The notes under the pieces: generated by a model
What the model saw: only the letters and a program-made list of their open reading frames with translations
Told to the model about the DNA's origin: nothing
Databases searched by the model: none
Shown: positions 54,440 through 63,052 of the stretch, one piece after another
Numbering within the stretch: the first letter of the stretch is position 1
Layout of the letters: every line of letters begins with the position of its first letter
Source of the DNA: Bacteroidales bacterium
GTDB lineage: Bacteria; Bacteroidota; Bacteroidia; Bacteroidales; P3
Reading direction: 5' to 3'
DNA length: 63,529 nucleotides
Assembly (NCBI GenBank): GCA_024400565.1
Contig: JAKSMQ010000007.1
Span: 1-63,529 of the forward strand
Position numbers and translations under genes: made by a program

Positions 54440-54469
54440 TTGGCGAACCGATATTTTTATGTATTTTTG
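54440..54469 (+). promoter_or_regulatory. promoter of the Asn-rich lipoprotein gene
   Basis: TTG at 54440-54442, a 19-bp spacer and TATTTTTG at 54462-54469; about 65 bp before the ATG. Confidence 0.7.
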
Positions 54470-54533
54470 CATTTTATTTCATCGCTCCCGGAGCACTTTT
54501 TACTTAAGATAATTTTATCAAATACATACACTT

Positions 54534-55241
54534 ATGAAGAAAAGAACAATTTATTTCCTGATAGCAGCAATTGCTGTTTCTGTCATGACTGCTTCCTGTG
54601 CCGTATTCGACAACGTTATGAAGCAAATCGGAGGTCTTGCCAATCTGGCCAACTGCACCTACAACCTCAAGAACGTTTCCGACATCTACGTTGCTGGCGT
54701 TAGCGTAAAGAACGTTTCCAATGGCAATATCTCTGTTGCCGATGTAGCAACCCTTACCACAGCCCTTCTCAAAAAGCAGGTTCCTCTCACCATGAGCGTA
54801 AACGTAAACGTTACCAATCCTACCGACAAGGCAGCTGCACTTACCACTATGGACTGGATTTGCGAAATCGATGGACGTGAGATGGTTAGCGGTACAACCA
54901 GCAAGGCTTACACCATCAGCCCTAACGCTACTACCACCGTTGCTTTGCCCGTCAGCACAGATATCTACAGCCTCTTCTCACAAGGCGGCATCAACGCTCT
55001 CAAGACTTTCGTTCAGAGCTTTACCGGCGATGGTACCAACAGCAGTATCAAGATGAAAATCAAACCTTCAGTAAACGTTGGCGGCGTCAACATTCCTTCT
55101 CCCCAGTTCATTACCCTTGAGAAGAAGACCGGCAATACTACCACTACTACCACCAATAGCAACAGCAATAACAATAACAATAACAATAACAACAATAACA
55201 ATGGTGGTTCTAACCGTCCCACTCTCCAGATAAACAAATAA
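54534..55241 (+). CDS. LEA14-like lipoprotein with poly-asparagine tail
   Basis: 235 residues. Lipoprotein signal MKKRTIYFLIAAIAVSVMTASC. The core (about 40-195) has the strands of an LEA-type-2/WHy-like immunoglobulin fold: YVAGVSVKNVSNGNISVAD, VPLTMSVNVNVTNPTDKAAA, ITLEKKTG. Residues about 198-222 are a Thr then Asn tract encoded by an ACT/AAC/AAT microsatellite, which could change length by slippage. Envelope protein of unknown role. Confidence 0.75.
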   Translation: MKKRTIYFLIAAIAVSVMTASCAVFDNVMKQIGGLANLANCTYNLKNVSDIYVAGVSVKNVSNGNISVADVATLTTALLKKQVPLTMSVNVNVTNPTDKAAALTTMDWICEIDGREMVSGTTSKAYTISPNATTTVALPVSTDIYSLFSQGGINALKTFVQSFTGDGTNSSIKMKIKPSVNVGGVNIPSPQFITLEKKTGNTTTTTTNSNSNNNNNNNNNNNNGGSNRPTLQINK

Positions 55242-55268
55242 ACGAAAGAACAATTATCTGTAATGAAT

Positions 55269-55295
55269 AAGGCCGCTCCCTAGGGAAGCGGCCTT
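55269..55295 (+). terminator. terminator after the Asn-rich lipoprotein
   Basis: Stem AAGGCCGCT / AGCGGCCTT (9 bp) closed by CCC/GGG, followed by TATATTTAA, 28 bp after the stop. Confidence 0.8.
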
Positions 55296-55490
55296 TATAT
55301 TTAAACTTAATCAATCTTCAAAACAAAAAGGGACTTCTGAAAGAATTTTGCAAGCGTGCGTTATAAATTTGGGGGGACGAAACGCTTTGAAACGCCTGCA
55401 GATTTGGGGACGATAGTGATGGCTCTTTCAGAATTGTTGGTCGCCTCACGGCGCCAACTGTCCCTTTCTGACAAAATAACAAACAACCTT

Positions 55491-56390
55491 TTAGTATCCG
55501 TAATTTGACAAAACTTGCAAAACTTGCAATTTTTTTTCAATATTTATCCAAAAAATGTCTTCATAACGGTTCAGCCAGGTCAGCTGTTTCTTGGCATATT
55601 GCCACGTATGTATCTTAATATCAGCAAGAGACCGTTCGAGCGAAATATCTCCGTCGAGGTAAGAAAAAATTTCTTTATACCCTACAGTTTTTAATGCAAT
55701 AAGGTCGCGAAAAGCCATCAGACCGGCCACTTCTTCCACCAGACCCATGTCCTCCATCACGTCCACACGACGGTTTATTCTATCCTTGATAATCTCTCTT
55801 TCGGCCCGCAGACCTATTTTAACAACCTTGAACGGACGGGGGCGTTGTGTCTGTTTTATTATCTGACTATAGGGTTGTCCCGATGTAAGAATGACCTCTA
55901 AGGCACGTTGCAATCGTACAGGATTCTGTCTGTCAACCTCGGCATAATACTCAGGGTCTAAAGCCTCCAACTGACGTTGAAAACTTTCTATACCTTCCTG
56001 TTTTAATTGAAGCTGCAATTCTTCCCTTAGTCCAGGCCGAGGGTCGGGCAAGAGAGCAATTCCCTGACACAAAGCATCCACATACAAACCCGAACCGCCT
56101 ACAGCCACAGCACATTCTTTATCCCCGAACAGATCCTCCAGCTTAGCCAACGCGTCCTGTTCAAAATCAAATGCATTATAGGAATCGACCACCGAACGAT
56201 GAGCGATAAAATGATGCTTTACGGCAGATAATTCTTCATCCGACGGACGAGCCACCCCGATGTTCATCTCCTTGTAGAACTGACGGCTATCGCACGACAC
56301 GATTTCTGTCCCCAGCCTCTTGGCCACTTCAATAGCCAATGCCGTTTTGCCTATCGCAGTCGGTCCTACTATGACAAAAAGAATCTTCAA
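55491..56390 (-). CDS. miaA: tRNA dimethylallyltransferase
   Basis: 299 residues. It adds the isopentenyl group to A37 of tRNAs reading U-starting codons. P-loop IVGPTAIGKTALAIEVAK, substrate motif CDSRQFYKEMNIGVARPS, catalytic-channel region VGGSGLYVDALCQGI and RLQRALEVILTSG are all typical. Last gene of a three-gene unit (lipoprotein, cca, miaA). Confidence 0.95.
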   Translation of the reverse strand: MKILFVIVGPTAIGKTALAIEVAKRLGTEIVSCDSRQFYKEMNIGVARPSDEELSAVKHHFIAHRSVVDSYNAFDFEQDALAKLEDLFGDKECAVAVGGSGLYVDALCQGIALLPDPRPGLREELQLQLKQEGIESFQRQLEALDPEYYAEVDRQNPVRLQRALEVILTSGQPYSQIIKQTQRPRPFKVVKIGLRAEREIIKDRINRRVDVMEDMGLVEEVAGLMAFRDLIALKTVGYKEIFSYLDGDISLERSLADIKIHTWQYAKKQLTWLNRYEDIFWINIEKKLQVLQVLSNYGY

Positions 56391-56441
56391 ATGGGGGATT
56401 ATATGTGGATAATAAATAATTGCGCTAATAATCAGTCCCTA

Positions 56442-57869
56442 CTAACAACCTTCAACTGGAGTCAGCCCTAGTTTCTGAGCCTCTTCCATCATCATCTTCC
56501 AGGCAGATTCCCTCTCATTAGGAATAACCCCATCGAGAATCGCATCTTTGATAGCATCCTTGATTATGCCTATTTCCCGACAGGGAGTAAGGTTAAAGGT
56601 CTTCATGATATCCTCGCCGCTTATCGGAGGCTGGAAATTGCGGATATGATCTTTCTCTTCCAACTCCTTCAACTTCTGACGTACAAGCTGGAAATTGGCC
56701 AGATGACGCTTCACCTTCTGCTCATTACGCGAAGTTATATCGGCCTCACACAGAGTCATCAGGTCTTCAATATCATCTCCTGCCTCAAAAAGAAGTCTTC
56801 TCACGGCTGAATCCGTAACAATATCTTCAGAGAGGACGATAGGGCGCATATGGAGCATTACCAGTTTCTCCACATATTTCATCTTAGCGTCGAGGGGGAG
56901 TTTGAGCGAAGTAAAGATTCTCTTTACCATGTGAGAGCCCTTTGCCTCGTGACCATGAAAAGTCCAGCCCAGCTTCTCGTCGTAGCGCTTGCAGGCCGGT
57001 TTTCCGATATCATGAAGCAAGGCTGTCCAACGTAGCCACAGATCATCAGAATTCTCAGCCACATTATCCAGCACCTTGAGGGTATGGAAGAAATTATCCT
57101 TATGGCCTCTCTGCCCTACGGTATCCACGCCTTTCATCTTTGCCAGATCGGGCATTATGATAGGCAGGAGCCTGGCATCCATCAACAGGCGGAACCCGAT
57201 TGAAGGAACAGGAGAGAGGAGTATCTTATTGAGTTCGGTAGTAATACGTTCTGCAGAAACGATCTTGATACGGTCAGCATACTGGCGGATGGCAGCAAAG
57301 GTCTCCGGCTCGATATTAAAGCCCAGCTGAGTCGCAAACCGTATGGCCCGCATCATTCGCAAAGGGTCATCGCTAAAGGTAATACCAGGCTCGAGAGGTG
57401 TCTTGATTATTCCTTTGTCCAGATCCTGTATGCCGCCGAAGGGATCGACCAGCATACCGAAACTATCAGCATTTACGCTAACAGCCATAGCGTTGATTGT
57501 AAAATCTCTACGGTTCTGATCGTCTTCAAGTGTTCCGTCGGTAACTACCGGCTTACGGCTTTCGAAATGGTAGGACTCTCTTCTGGCTCCTACAAATTCT
57601 ATCTGCAGGTTTTCATCTCCGTTGCGATAATGGAATGAGGCGGTCCCAAAGTTCTTGAACACGTGGACTTCGGTATTGTGGCCCACCAGTCTGGCAGCAG
57701 CCTTTGCCAACTCAATACCATTGCCTACACACACAAAGTCGATATCCGTACAATGGCGTTGCAGGAAATAGTCGCGCACCACGCCGCCTACGGCAAATGC
57801 ACGTACCCCCAACTCGTCGGCCGCCTGGCCTACTATCTTATATATTGGGTTTGTCAGTTGAACATCCAT
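56442..57869 (-). CDS. cca: CCA-adding tRNA nucleotidyltransferase with HD domain
   Basis: 475 residues. Class II nucleotidyltransferase head: FAVGGVVRDYFLQRHCTDIDFV (G-G-x-V-R and D-x-D), then RRDFTINAMAVS and DPLRMMRAIRFATQLGF, followed by an HD domain (WTALLHDIGKPACK). It adds or repairs the 3' CCA end of tRNAs. Starts 19 bp after the lipoprotein gene. Confidence 0.93.
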   Translation of the reverse strand: MDVQLTNPIYKIVGQAADELGVRAFAVGGVVRDYFLQRHCTDIDFVCVGNGIELAKAAARLVGHNTEVHVFKNFGTASFHYRNGDENLQIEFVGARRESYHFESRKPVVTDGTLEDDQNRRDFTINAMAVSVNADSFGMLVDPFGGIQDLDKGIIKTPLEPGITFSDDPLRMMRAIRFATQLGFNIEPETFAAIRQYADRIKIVSAERITTELNKILLSPVPSIGFRLLMDARLLPIIMPDLAKMKGVDTVGQRGHKDNFFHTLKVLDNVAENSDDLWLRWTALLHDIGKPACKRYDEKLGWTFHGHEAKGSHMVKRIFTSLKLPLDAKMKYVEKLVMLHMRPIVLSEDIVTDSAVRRLLFEAGDDIEDLMTLCEADITSRNEQKVKRHLANFQLVRQKLKELEEKDHIRNFQPPISGEDIMKTFNLTPCREIGIIKDAIKDAILDGVIPNERESAWKMMMEEAQKLGLTPVEGC

Positions 57870-57888
57870 ATCTTATCACACTTGAGAA

Positions 57889-58593
57889 TTAGTGTGCATC
57901 GTAGTCTATCTTACCGCTGAAGTTTCCTTTGATATCATAGAACTCCCACACACCGGCACGATGGCCATTGATATAGAAGCCTCGGAAATAAGGAATACCA
58001 TTGTCGCCATAGCTGTTGTAGGCACCATTACGCTTGCCTTCAATAAAGATTGCCTCCAGCTGGAGCATACCGTTGGGATAATAATAGGTCCACTTGCCGG
58101 TAGTATCATTATTCACCATCAGGCCGCCTCCCTGTGTCTTGAAGTCGACATCGTAGAGTCTCATTACCGTAGTAGAGTCGCCCTTGACACAATGCAGCTC
58201 CACGGGCATCAGACTCTCACTCATGGCGCTGGTGACTATAGTATCATATTTCTTATCCAGAAAGCTGTTCTGCTCGCCGTTGGAGTTATACTCCCATTTC
58301 ACAAACTTGCCGTTCTGGCAGGTTGCCTTGGCAAACAGTTTTCCGTCGGGGTAGAAGTATTTCCATTCGCCGTCGGGCTGTTCATCATTGCCTTTGAAAT
58401 GAAACTCAGAGTGAAGCTTACCGTCCTTATAGAAACTCTTTTCTCCTATCTTAATCTTGTTGGCATCTTCTCCTTTCACTATGTATACCACCTTAGGATT
58501 GCCGTTCGGATAGGTCTCTACCACCTCTTCGCGACTACCATTACAAGCTGCCATAAGCATTGCAACAGTTATAATCAGCAGGATTTTTTTCAT
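57889..58593 (-). CDS. MORN-like/YwqK-type repeat lipoprotein
   Basis: 234 residues, lipoprotein signal MKKILLIITVAMLMAAC. The mature part has repeated G-x-W-x-x-Y-x-x-x-G-x-L units (DGEWKYFYPDGKLFAKATC, TGKWTYYYPNGMLQLEAIF, AGVWEFYDIKGNFSGKID), like MORN or YwqK antitoxin-type repeats common in Bacteroidota. The toxin-antitoxin name of that family should not be taken as function. A strong promoter precedes it. Confidence 0.82.
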   Translation of the reverse strand: MKKILLIITVAMLMAACNGSREEVVETYPNGNPKVVYIVKGEDANKIKIGEKSFYKDGKLHSEFHFKGNDEQPDGEWKYFYPDGKLFAKATCQNGKFVKWEYNSNGEQNSFLDKKYDTIVTSAMSESLMPVELHCVKGDSTTVMRLYDVDFKTQGGGLMVNNDTTGKWTYYYPNGMLQLEAIFIEGKRNGAYNSYGDNGIPYFRGFYINGHRAGVWEFYDIKGNFSGKIDYDAH

Positions 58594-58660
58594 TATATTA
58601 TACTATATGTTGTTGAAATCTTTATTATTATACATTCCTTCCTTAACCGGAACGGATTTG

Positions 58661-58691
58661 CAAAGATAGTAATATTTTATAATATAGCAAA
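58661..58691 (-). promoter_or_regulatory. promoter of the lipoprotein-cca-miaA operon
   Basis: Minus strand: TTTG at 58691-58688, a 19-bp spacer, then TATCTTTG at 58668-58661; about 60 nt before the ATG. Confidence 0.78.
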
Positions 58692-58726
58692 AAAAGAGAC
58701 ACCTTGCCGGGATGTTCACCCCTACC

Positions 58727-59689
58727 CTACCGGCTCTTCAGATCAAGATAAACCGGAAGATGATCGCTGGCACCACCCTGATAACGGGGTCCGGAATAAG
58801 TGCGACGGGGATGAGAAGACAACCTTCGGGGATCGTCTGTCACCAGGCCCGTCAATCTGAAGACACCCGCCTCCGCTTTCTGCTTCTGATTCTTCGACAC
58901 AATCACCTGGTCAATATAATCCCAATGGCCTTGATAGCAATAGGTCCCTTCCCCGGGTGGAAGCGTAGCCATCAGGTTCTCATACTGGTCGCAGGGCAAT
59001 CCCAGTCCCTTCAGCATAGGAGGTTCCAGGGGTGTCGCGTTAAAATCGCCCATGGCTATTACCGTTGCCGAAGGGTAATCCGTTCTTGCAGAATCCATAG
59101 CCAGCCGCAATCTCCGAGCCGCCTCCATCCTGTGCTTCTCGGCCGTCGCCCCTCCTCTTTTTGACGGAAAATGGCAGACAAACATCACAATAGTATCTGC
59201 CTGGGACGTAACGCCCGACACCTGAAGTATGTCTCGGGTGAAATAATGCCCGGACGTGTCACTCAGAGAGATCGTCCTTGTCCGGAACGGTCTGAACCGC
59301 AGACTGTCATATATCAGGACGCAATCCACTCCACGCCGGTCGGGCGAATCGTAATGCACAAATGCATAGCCCGCCTTCCGCAACGGAGTGTTTCGGCACA
59401 GATCATTCAGCACCCTGTCGTTCTCCACCTCGGCCAGCCCCATTGCCATAGGCGCATCAAGAGCCATAATGGTCTTGTAGATCTGGTTGAGTTTTTCCTC
59501 ATACCGCTTCTGCGTCCAATGTTTTGCCCCACGTGGGGTATACTCATCGTCAAGGGTAAGTGTGTCGTCGTAGGTGTCGAACAGATTCTCTACGTTCCAG
59601 AATGCTATCCTCTGTGCTCTGCATGACAATGGCAGCCCTCCGATATAGAAGGCTGCCATCATACATGCTATCTTGATTATCTTTTTCAA
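58727..59689 (-). CDS. secreted endonuclease/exonuclease/phosphatase (EEP) family enzyme
   Basis: 320 residues with a signal peptide (ending LPLSCRA-Q). EEP-fold motifs: IAFWNVENLFDTYDD, GLAEVENDRVL (metal Glu), VCHFPSKRGG (catalytic His), AMGDFNATPLEPPM (Asp-x-Asn) and GGASDHLPVYLDL (catalytic Asp-His). It could cleave DNA, RNA or a phosphoester outside the cytoplasm. It starts 6 bp after the carbohydrate-binding gene, so they are co-expressed. Confidence 0.88.
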   Translation of the reverse strand: MKKIIKIACMMAAFYIGGLPLSCRAQRIAFWNVENLFDTYDDTLTLDDEYTPRGAKHWTQKRYEEKLNQIYKTIMALDAPMAMGLAEVENDRVLNDLCRNTPLRKAGYAFVHYDSPDRRGVDCVLIYDSLRFRPFRTRTISLSDTSGHYFTRDILQVSGVTSQADTIVMFVCHFPSKRGGATAEKHRMEAARRLRLAMDSARTDYPSATVIAMGDFNATPLEPPMLKGLGLPCDQYENLMATLPPGEGTYCYQGHWDYIDQVIVSKNQKQKAEAGVFRLTGLVTDDPRRLSSHPRRTYSGPRYQGGASDHLPVYLDLKSR

Positions 59690-59695
59690 TCTATT

Positions 59696-61786
59696 TTAGT
59701 TTGCTCTCACAGTCGATGCCGTACCCGAACCCGATGCCGTTGCTCCGTCATATAATCCGTGCCAGCTTTCGCCACCGGTGATGGTTGCACTCTTGTATAC
59801 TGTATAGTTGGCTCCCTGGCTGATATTCGGACAGCTAAAGATGATGCTTCCGTTGCTGCTTCCGCCACCTCCTGGAGGAGGTTTGGTACCGTTGCCTTTT
59901 CCAAGCGACACCTTAGCATCATCGTAGTTGATAAAGCCGCTGCCACTGAACGTGCTGTTCTTGTAGACCAGAAGCGTATCGCCATTACCGTCGATAACCA
60001 GCAGTCCGTTGTTGCCGTTATTGGCGCTGCTGATGCTTATCCAGCGTTGGGTGCTGCTTCCGTTGGGAGTATCCCATGCGCCCATCGTGCCTCCCTGGGT
60101 GATGATGGTTCCGCCATAGATTGAGAAACGTCCGCCTGCATCGGTTGCAGCATCGATACCTACCTCGTTACCCTTTACCAGAAGGAGTCCTCCATAGATA
60201 TTGGTATTGCCGTTGCAGTCTATACCGTCGTTGCCGCGGGAATAGGCCCACACCCGGCCGCCTCTAACCTCGAGGTATCTGGCTGCGTTGATAGCATCAT
60301 CGTAGGCGTTGGCCTCAACATCGCCGCCATAGATAAAGATCGAATCCTTGCTCTCTATAGCCTCTCCGGTAGGATCTCCGATTGTCTGGGAGCAATACGC
60401 CTGCAGTCTGCCGCCATAGATATAGATATTGCCTTCGATACGGATACCTTTAGCGATACCCTTGAAAAAGTCATCGTCGCCGGTACTTCCGCCAGGCCAG
60501 TGGCCGCCGCCGCCCCAGCCGCTGGTGGTTGCGTTTACCGTAGCGCCGGAGGTCTGCACATATACATGGAGCTTATCGCTGATAGTGCTGTCCAGACCCA
60601 CATAGAGATGTCCGTCGGCAGAGATGCCTCTTCCGCCCAGGCCTGTACTTACAGCACTTATCTTACCGCCATTGAGGTAGATATTGCTGTCACTCTTGAT
60701 ACAGGAGCACACATAGCCGTCGGCTGCGTTGGTACCCGATCCGCCCAGGCACGAGCCTGCTCCTGCCGTGGTCATGGTAAGATATCCGCCGTTTACAATG
60801 GTATTGCCGCTGGTACTGATGCAACGGCCGCCATTATTGGAAGAAGGGATCGCTATCGTCACATTTCCGCCATTCATCACAAAAGCGCCGTCGGTCTTGA
60901 TGCCGCTCGAATACGACTTGTCGAAGGTGCCGTCCTCCAATGTGTCGATTATCAGACTGCCGCTTGCAGTAATATTGAGTGTACCGGCTTCTATCGTAAC
61001 ATCCCCGTCGGTCTTGATTGCCTTTGCCCCGCTGGCGCTTACGCCGACGGTTGTGTTGCCGCCCAGGAATATCACGCCGTCTTTGCCCTGCAAGCCGTTG
61101 ACCGACATGCTGGAGACAGTCATATTACCTGTGCCCTGCACCACCAGTTCGCCCTTGCTGTAGAAGCAGGCCTTTCCGCTGTTGGAGCCGTTGTCGGCAA
61201 AGGTATTGGTGGTTCCTTCCACCAGATGAACCACGCCCTTCTTGGAGTCCTTGATATTCACAGCCGGCTTGCCTTCACAAGTGAGGTTTACACCATTGAG
61301 ACGAAGAATGAATTTCTTATCCGTATTGAGCTGGAAATAGCCGTTCTGACTCTGTCCCCTCAGTTCGTACACCAGATTGGTAATGCCGGCAGCAGAGGTA
61401 ACAGCCACATTCTGGCCGTTGCAGCTGACGGTCACACCGCTGGCAGCATAGGGATTCACCACCGCCACGCTATCTCCCTGCCAGGCAATACGGATGGCAG
61501 CAGAGGTGTCAATGGCTGTTGTATCGATGATAACGGTAGTATCCGTAACGGCAACCATAGCAAAAGTCATACTGTCGATGGAATGGATATTACGGCTCCA
61601 CGTGCCGTCTCCAAAGTAGAAGGTTGCAATTCGGTTGTGACTCTTGATGCTGTCCATCTGCGAGGTCGGCAGCTGAAACACCACATTACCCTGACTGTGT
61701 ACGCGGACCACCCGCTGGGTATTCTGAGCCGTTGCCACGCAGCCCAATATGACGGCTGCAAAGAAAAGTATTATTCTTTTATTCAT
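59696..61786 (-). CDS. secreted carbohydrate-binding beta-helix protein (Cthe_2159/PF14262-like)
   Basis: 696 residues, signal peptide MNKRIILFFAAVILGCVATA-Q. A short N-terminal domain (NVVFQLPTSQMDSIKSHNR) is shared in style with the T9SS protein upstream. The main body (about 90-650) is a right-handed beta-helix rich in G-G, N-G and G-D turns: GKPAVNIKDSKKGVVHLVEG, GVIFLGGNTTVGVSASGAK and IKTDGDVTIEAGTLNITAS. The Cthe_2159 family binds pectin-like acidic polysaccharides. It has no sorting domain of its own. Confidence 0.8.
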   Translation of the reverse strand: MNKRIILFFAAVILGCVATAQNTQRVVRVHSQGNVVFQLPTSQMDSIKSHNRIATFYFGDGTWSRNIHSIDSMTFAMVAVTDTTVIIDTTAIDTSAAIRIAWQGDSVAVVNPYAASGVTVSCNGQNVAVTSAAGITNLVYELRGQSQNGYFQLNTDKKFILRLNGVNLTCEGKPAVNIKDSKKGVVHLVEGTTNTFADNGSNSGKACFYSKGELVVQGTGNMTVSSMSVNGLQGKDGVIFLGGNTTVGVSASGAKAIKTDGDVTIEAGTLNITASGSLIIDTLEDGTFDKSYSSGIKTDGAFVMNGGNVTIAIPSSNNGGRCISTSGNTIVNGGYLTMTTAGAGSCLGGSGTNAADGYVCSCIKSDSNIYLNGGKISAVSTGLGGRGISADGHLYVGLDSTISDKLHVYVQTSGATVNATTSGWGGGGHWPGGSTGDDDFFKGIAKGIRIEGNIYIYGGRLQAYCSQTIGDPTGEAIESKDSIFIYGGDVEANAYDDAINAARYLEVRGGRVWAYSRGNDGIDCNGNTNIYGGLLLVKGNEVGIDAATDAGGRFSIYGGTIITQGGTMGAWDTPNGSSTQRWISISSANNGNNGLLVIDGNGDTLLVYKNSTFSGSGFINYDDAKVSLGKGNGTKPPPGGGGSSNGSIIFSCPNISQGANYTVYKSATITGGESWHGLYDGATASGSGTASTVRAN

Positions 61787-61802
61787 AATTCACCCCTTCC
61801 CT

Positions 61803-62273
61803 TTAATGTTTATACACTTTAGATACCATCTTTCCGCATTTCAGGAGATAGATTCCCTGAGGCAGAGCCGAGAGGTCGACAACAGCACCATCCGAACATT
61901 TGGTCTTCATCACGCAGGTGCCGGCAAGCGAATAGATCATCACGTCGCTCTTTGCTGCGCCAATACCTTCCACCACGACCTTTCCCGTTGTGGGGTTGGG
62001 GTACACCTTCATTCTTACGGCCTCAGCTGCATTTACCGAGGTCTCGTCTTCCGAGAAGGTAACGCGAGCCACCTGGTCCATGGCAAACGACTGTTCCGTT
62101 CCCGTCAGGCTCTTTACTTTTACATTGTTCCCGTCAAAATAAATTCCGCCCTCTTCACCTAAGGTTAACGAGGTTGTGCCGCCACTCGCGGTATGGATGT
62201 TGGCTACCGTGTTCTGGGCCAACGCCGCGCCCGAAGCCAGTAGCAATGCCATCACAAAAAGAATACGTTTCAT
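61803..62273 (-). CDS. small exported protein with type IX secretion sorting domain
   Basis: 156 residues. Signal peptide MKRILFVMALLLASGAALA-Q, a short beta domain (IHTASGGTTSLTLGEEGGIY), then a typical T9SS C-terminal domain (VYPNPTTGKVVVEG, DVMIYSLAGTCVMKT, DLSALPQGIYLLKCG, ending MVSKVYKH). It would be secreted and attached to the cell surface or released. First gene of the three-gene exported-protein operon, 16 bp before the beta-helix gene. Confidence 0.88.
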   Translation of the reverse strand: MKRILFVMALLLASGAALAQNTVANIHTASGGTTSLTLGEEGGIYFDGNNVKVKSLTGTEQSFAMDQVARVTFSEDETSVNAAEAVRMKVYPNPTTGKVVVEGIGAAKSDVMIYSLAGTCVMKTKCSDGAVVDLSALPQGIYLLKCGKMVSKVYKH

Positions 62274-62297
62274 ATTGATGTCTGTTTAGATAATTAA

Positions 62298-62305
62298 CAA
62301 AATTA
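62298..62305 (-). promoter_or_regulatory. -7 promoter box of the exported-protein operon
   Basis: Minus strand TAATTTTG, 25 bp before the ATG at 62273. A TTTG lies at 62334-62331, but the 25-bp spacing is longer than usual. Confidence 0.5.
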
Positions 62306-62679
62306 CGCATCCTTTAGTATCTCCAGATTTCAAAAACTTGCATTCCGGACCGACATTTTTTTGTTATTTCTGATCATTCCGTCTGTAACACCCGCCGAGA
62401 TAGCGCAGCCCCTAAGCCGCTTCAGGCGTGTTGCGATATCCCCTACTGTTTCATCCGATTACACCACTACACGCCACCCCTATCATCCATCAGCCCGCCC
62501 CTCCTTCAAGTGAACAGAAATCTCTTCGATGCCATTTCCAGGAGCACCTCCACCGGTCTCTCCGGCACAGAAAAGACAATTCAATCCGACACCTGCCCTC
62601 CCGCATATTGAACAATATCGGCTCTTTCGTTTCATCGCCCGTTGAATCATTATCCCACCCTATTGATATCGATAGCGCA

Positions 62680-62751
62680 GCATTGATAAGCCTCCAGTAT
62701 GAAGAAAAGTACTATACTTTTCGATAGCGATAGCATTGATAAGCCTCCAGT
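62680..62751. repeat. pair of 19-bp direct repeats around a hairpin
   Basis: GCATTGATAAGCCTCCAGT occurs at 62680-62698 and 62733-62751. Between them AAAAGTA-CTA-TACTTTT (62705-62721) forms a perfect 7-bp hairpin. The gap 62274-62926 holds no convincing gene, only this pair, the terminator at 62817 and short repeats near 62867-62921. Confidence 0.7.
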
Positions 62752-62816
62752 GGAGGGTTTCAAGCCGCAGGCGCACGCCCGAAGGGCGGCTAAGGGAATG
62801 CGAGTTGCGACAACAT

Positions 62817-62844
62817 AAAAAAAAACCGACCACGAATGGCCGGC
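62817..62844 (-). terminator. intrinsic terminator of the smalltalk-type operon (UUCG loop)
   Basis: Minus strand: GCCGGCCA-TTCG-TGGTCGGT, an 8-bp stem with two G-U pairs and a UUCG tetraloop, followed by nine T. A textbook terminator about 80 bp after the 41-residue gene. Confidence 0.85.
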
Positions 62845-62866
62845 TGTAAAATCGTTTGCAATTCAA

Positions 62867-62921
62867 AAATCACAAATCACAAATCACTTTTCAGTGATCG
62901 GTTGTCGGTGATCGGTTGTCA
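62867..62921. repeat. short tandem repeats before the terminator
   Basis: AAATCAC three times in tandem (62867-62887) followed by GTGATCGGTTGTC twice with a 14-bp period (62894-62921). They lie between the 41-residue gene and its terminator. GTGAT is partly complementary to ATCAC, so a folded 3' UTR is possible. Confidence 0.65.
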
Positions 62922-62926
62922 GTTCA

Positions 62927-63052
62927 CTATCTGTGAAACATTTTTCTTGCGCAGCTGGTTATCGAGTCGAGAATAGCACTCAGTACTGCGATGATGGCTT
63001 TGAGCCATTTGCCCAGCTTAACGGGGTCGATGTTTTCCTGTTCTTTTTTCAT
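62927..63052 (-). CDS. smalltalk-like micro-protein
   Basis: 41 residues: MKKEQENIDPVKLGKWLKA, then a hydrophobic helix IIAVLSAILDSITSCA and a basic end RKMFHR. The pattern (short charged start, K-W, one helix with L-S-A-I-L, T-S-C) matches the smalltalk micro-proteins of Bacteroidota, usually found next to prophage-type amidases and lysis genes. Its ATG overlaps the stop of the preceding gene by 3 bases (4-bp ATGA overlap), so the two are translationally coupled. Confidence 0.65.
   Translation of the reverse strand: MKKEQENIDPVKLGKWLKAIIAVLSAILDSITSCARKMFHR

Noticed and set aside
57889..58593. Antitoxin of a toxin-antitoxin pair
   Set aside because: The YwqK-type name comes from repeats only; here it is an exported lipoprotein upstream of cca with no toxin gene.
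60500..61822. 440-codon open frame opposite the beta-helix gene
   Set aside because: Antisense shadow of a repetitive gene; no start context or recognisable domain.
62428..62727. 99-codon plus-strand frame in the gap before the smalltalk-like gene
   Set aside because: No recognisable motif, His/Pro/Ser-rich translation, no promoter; overlaps the direct-repeat region.
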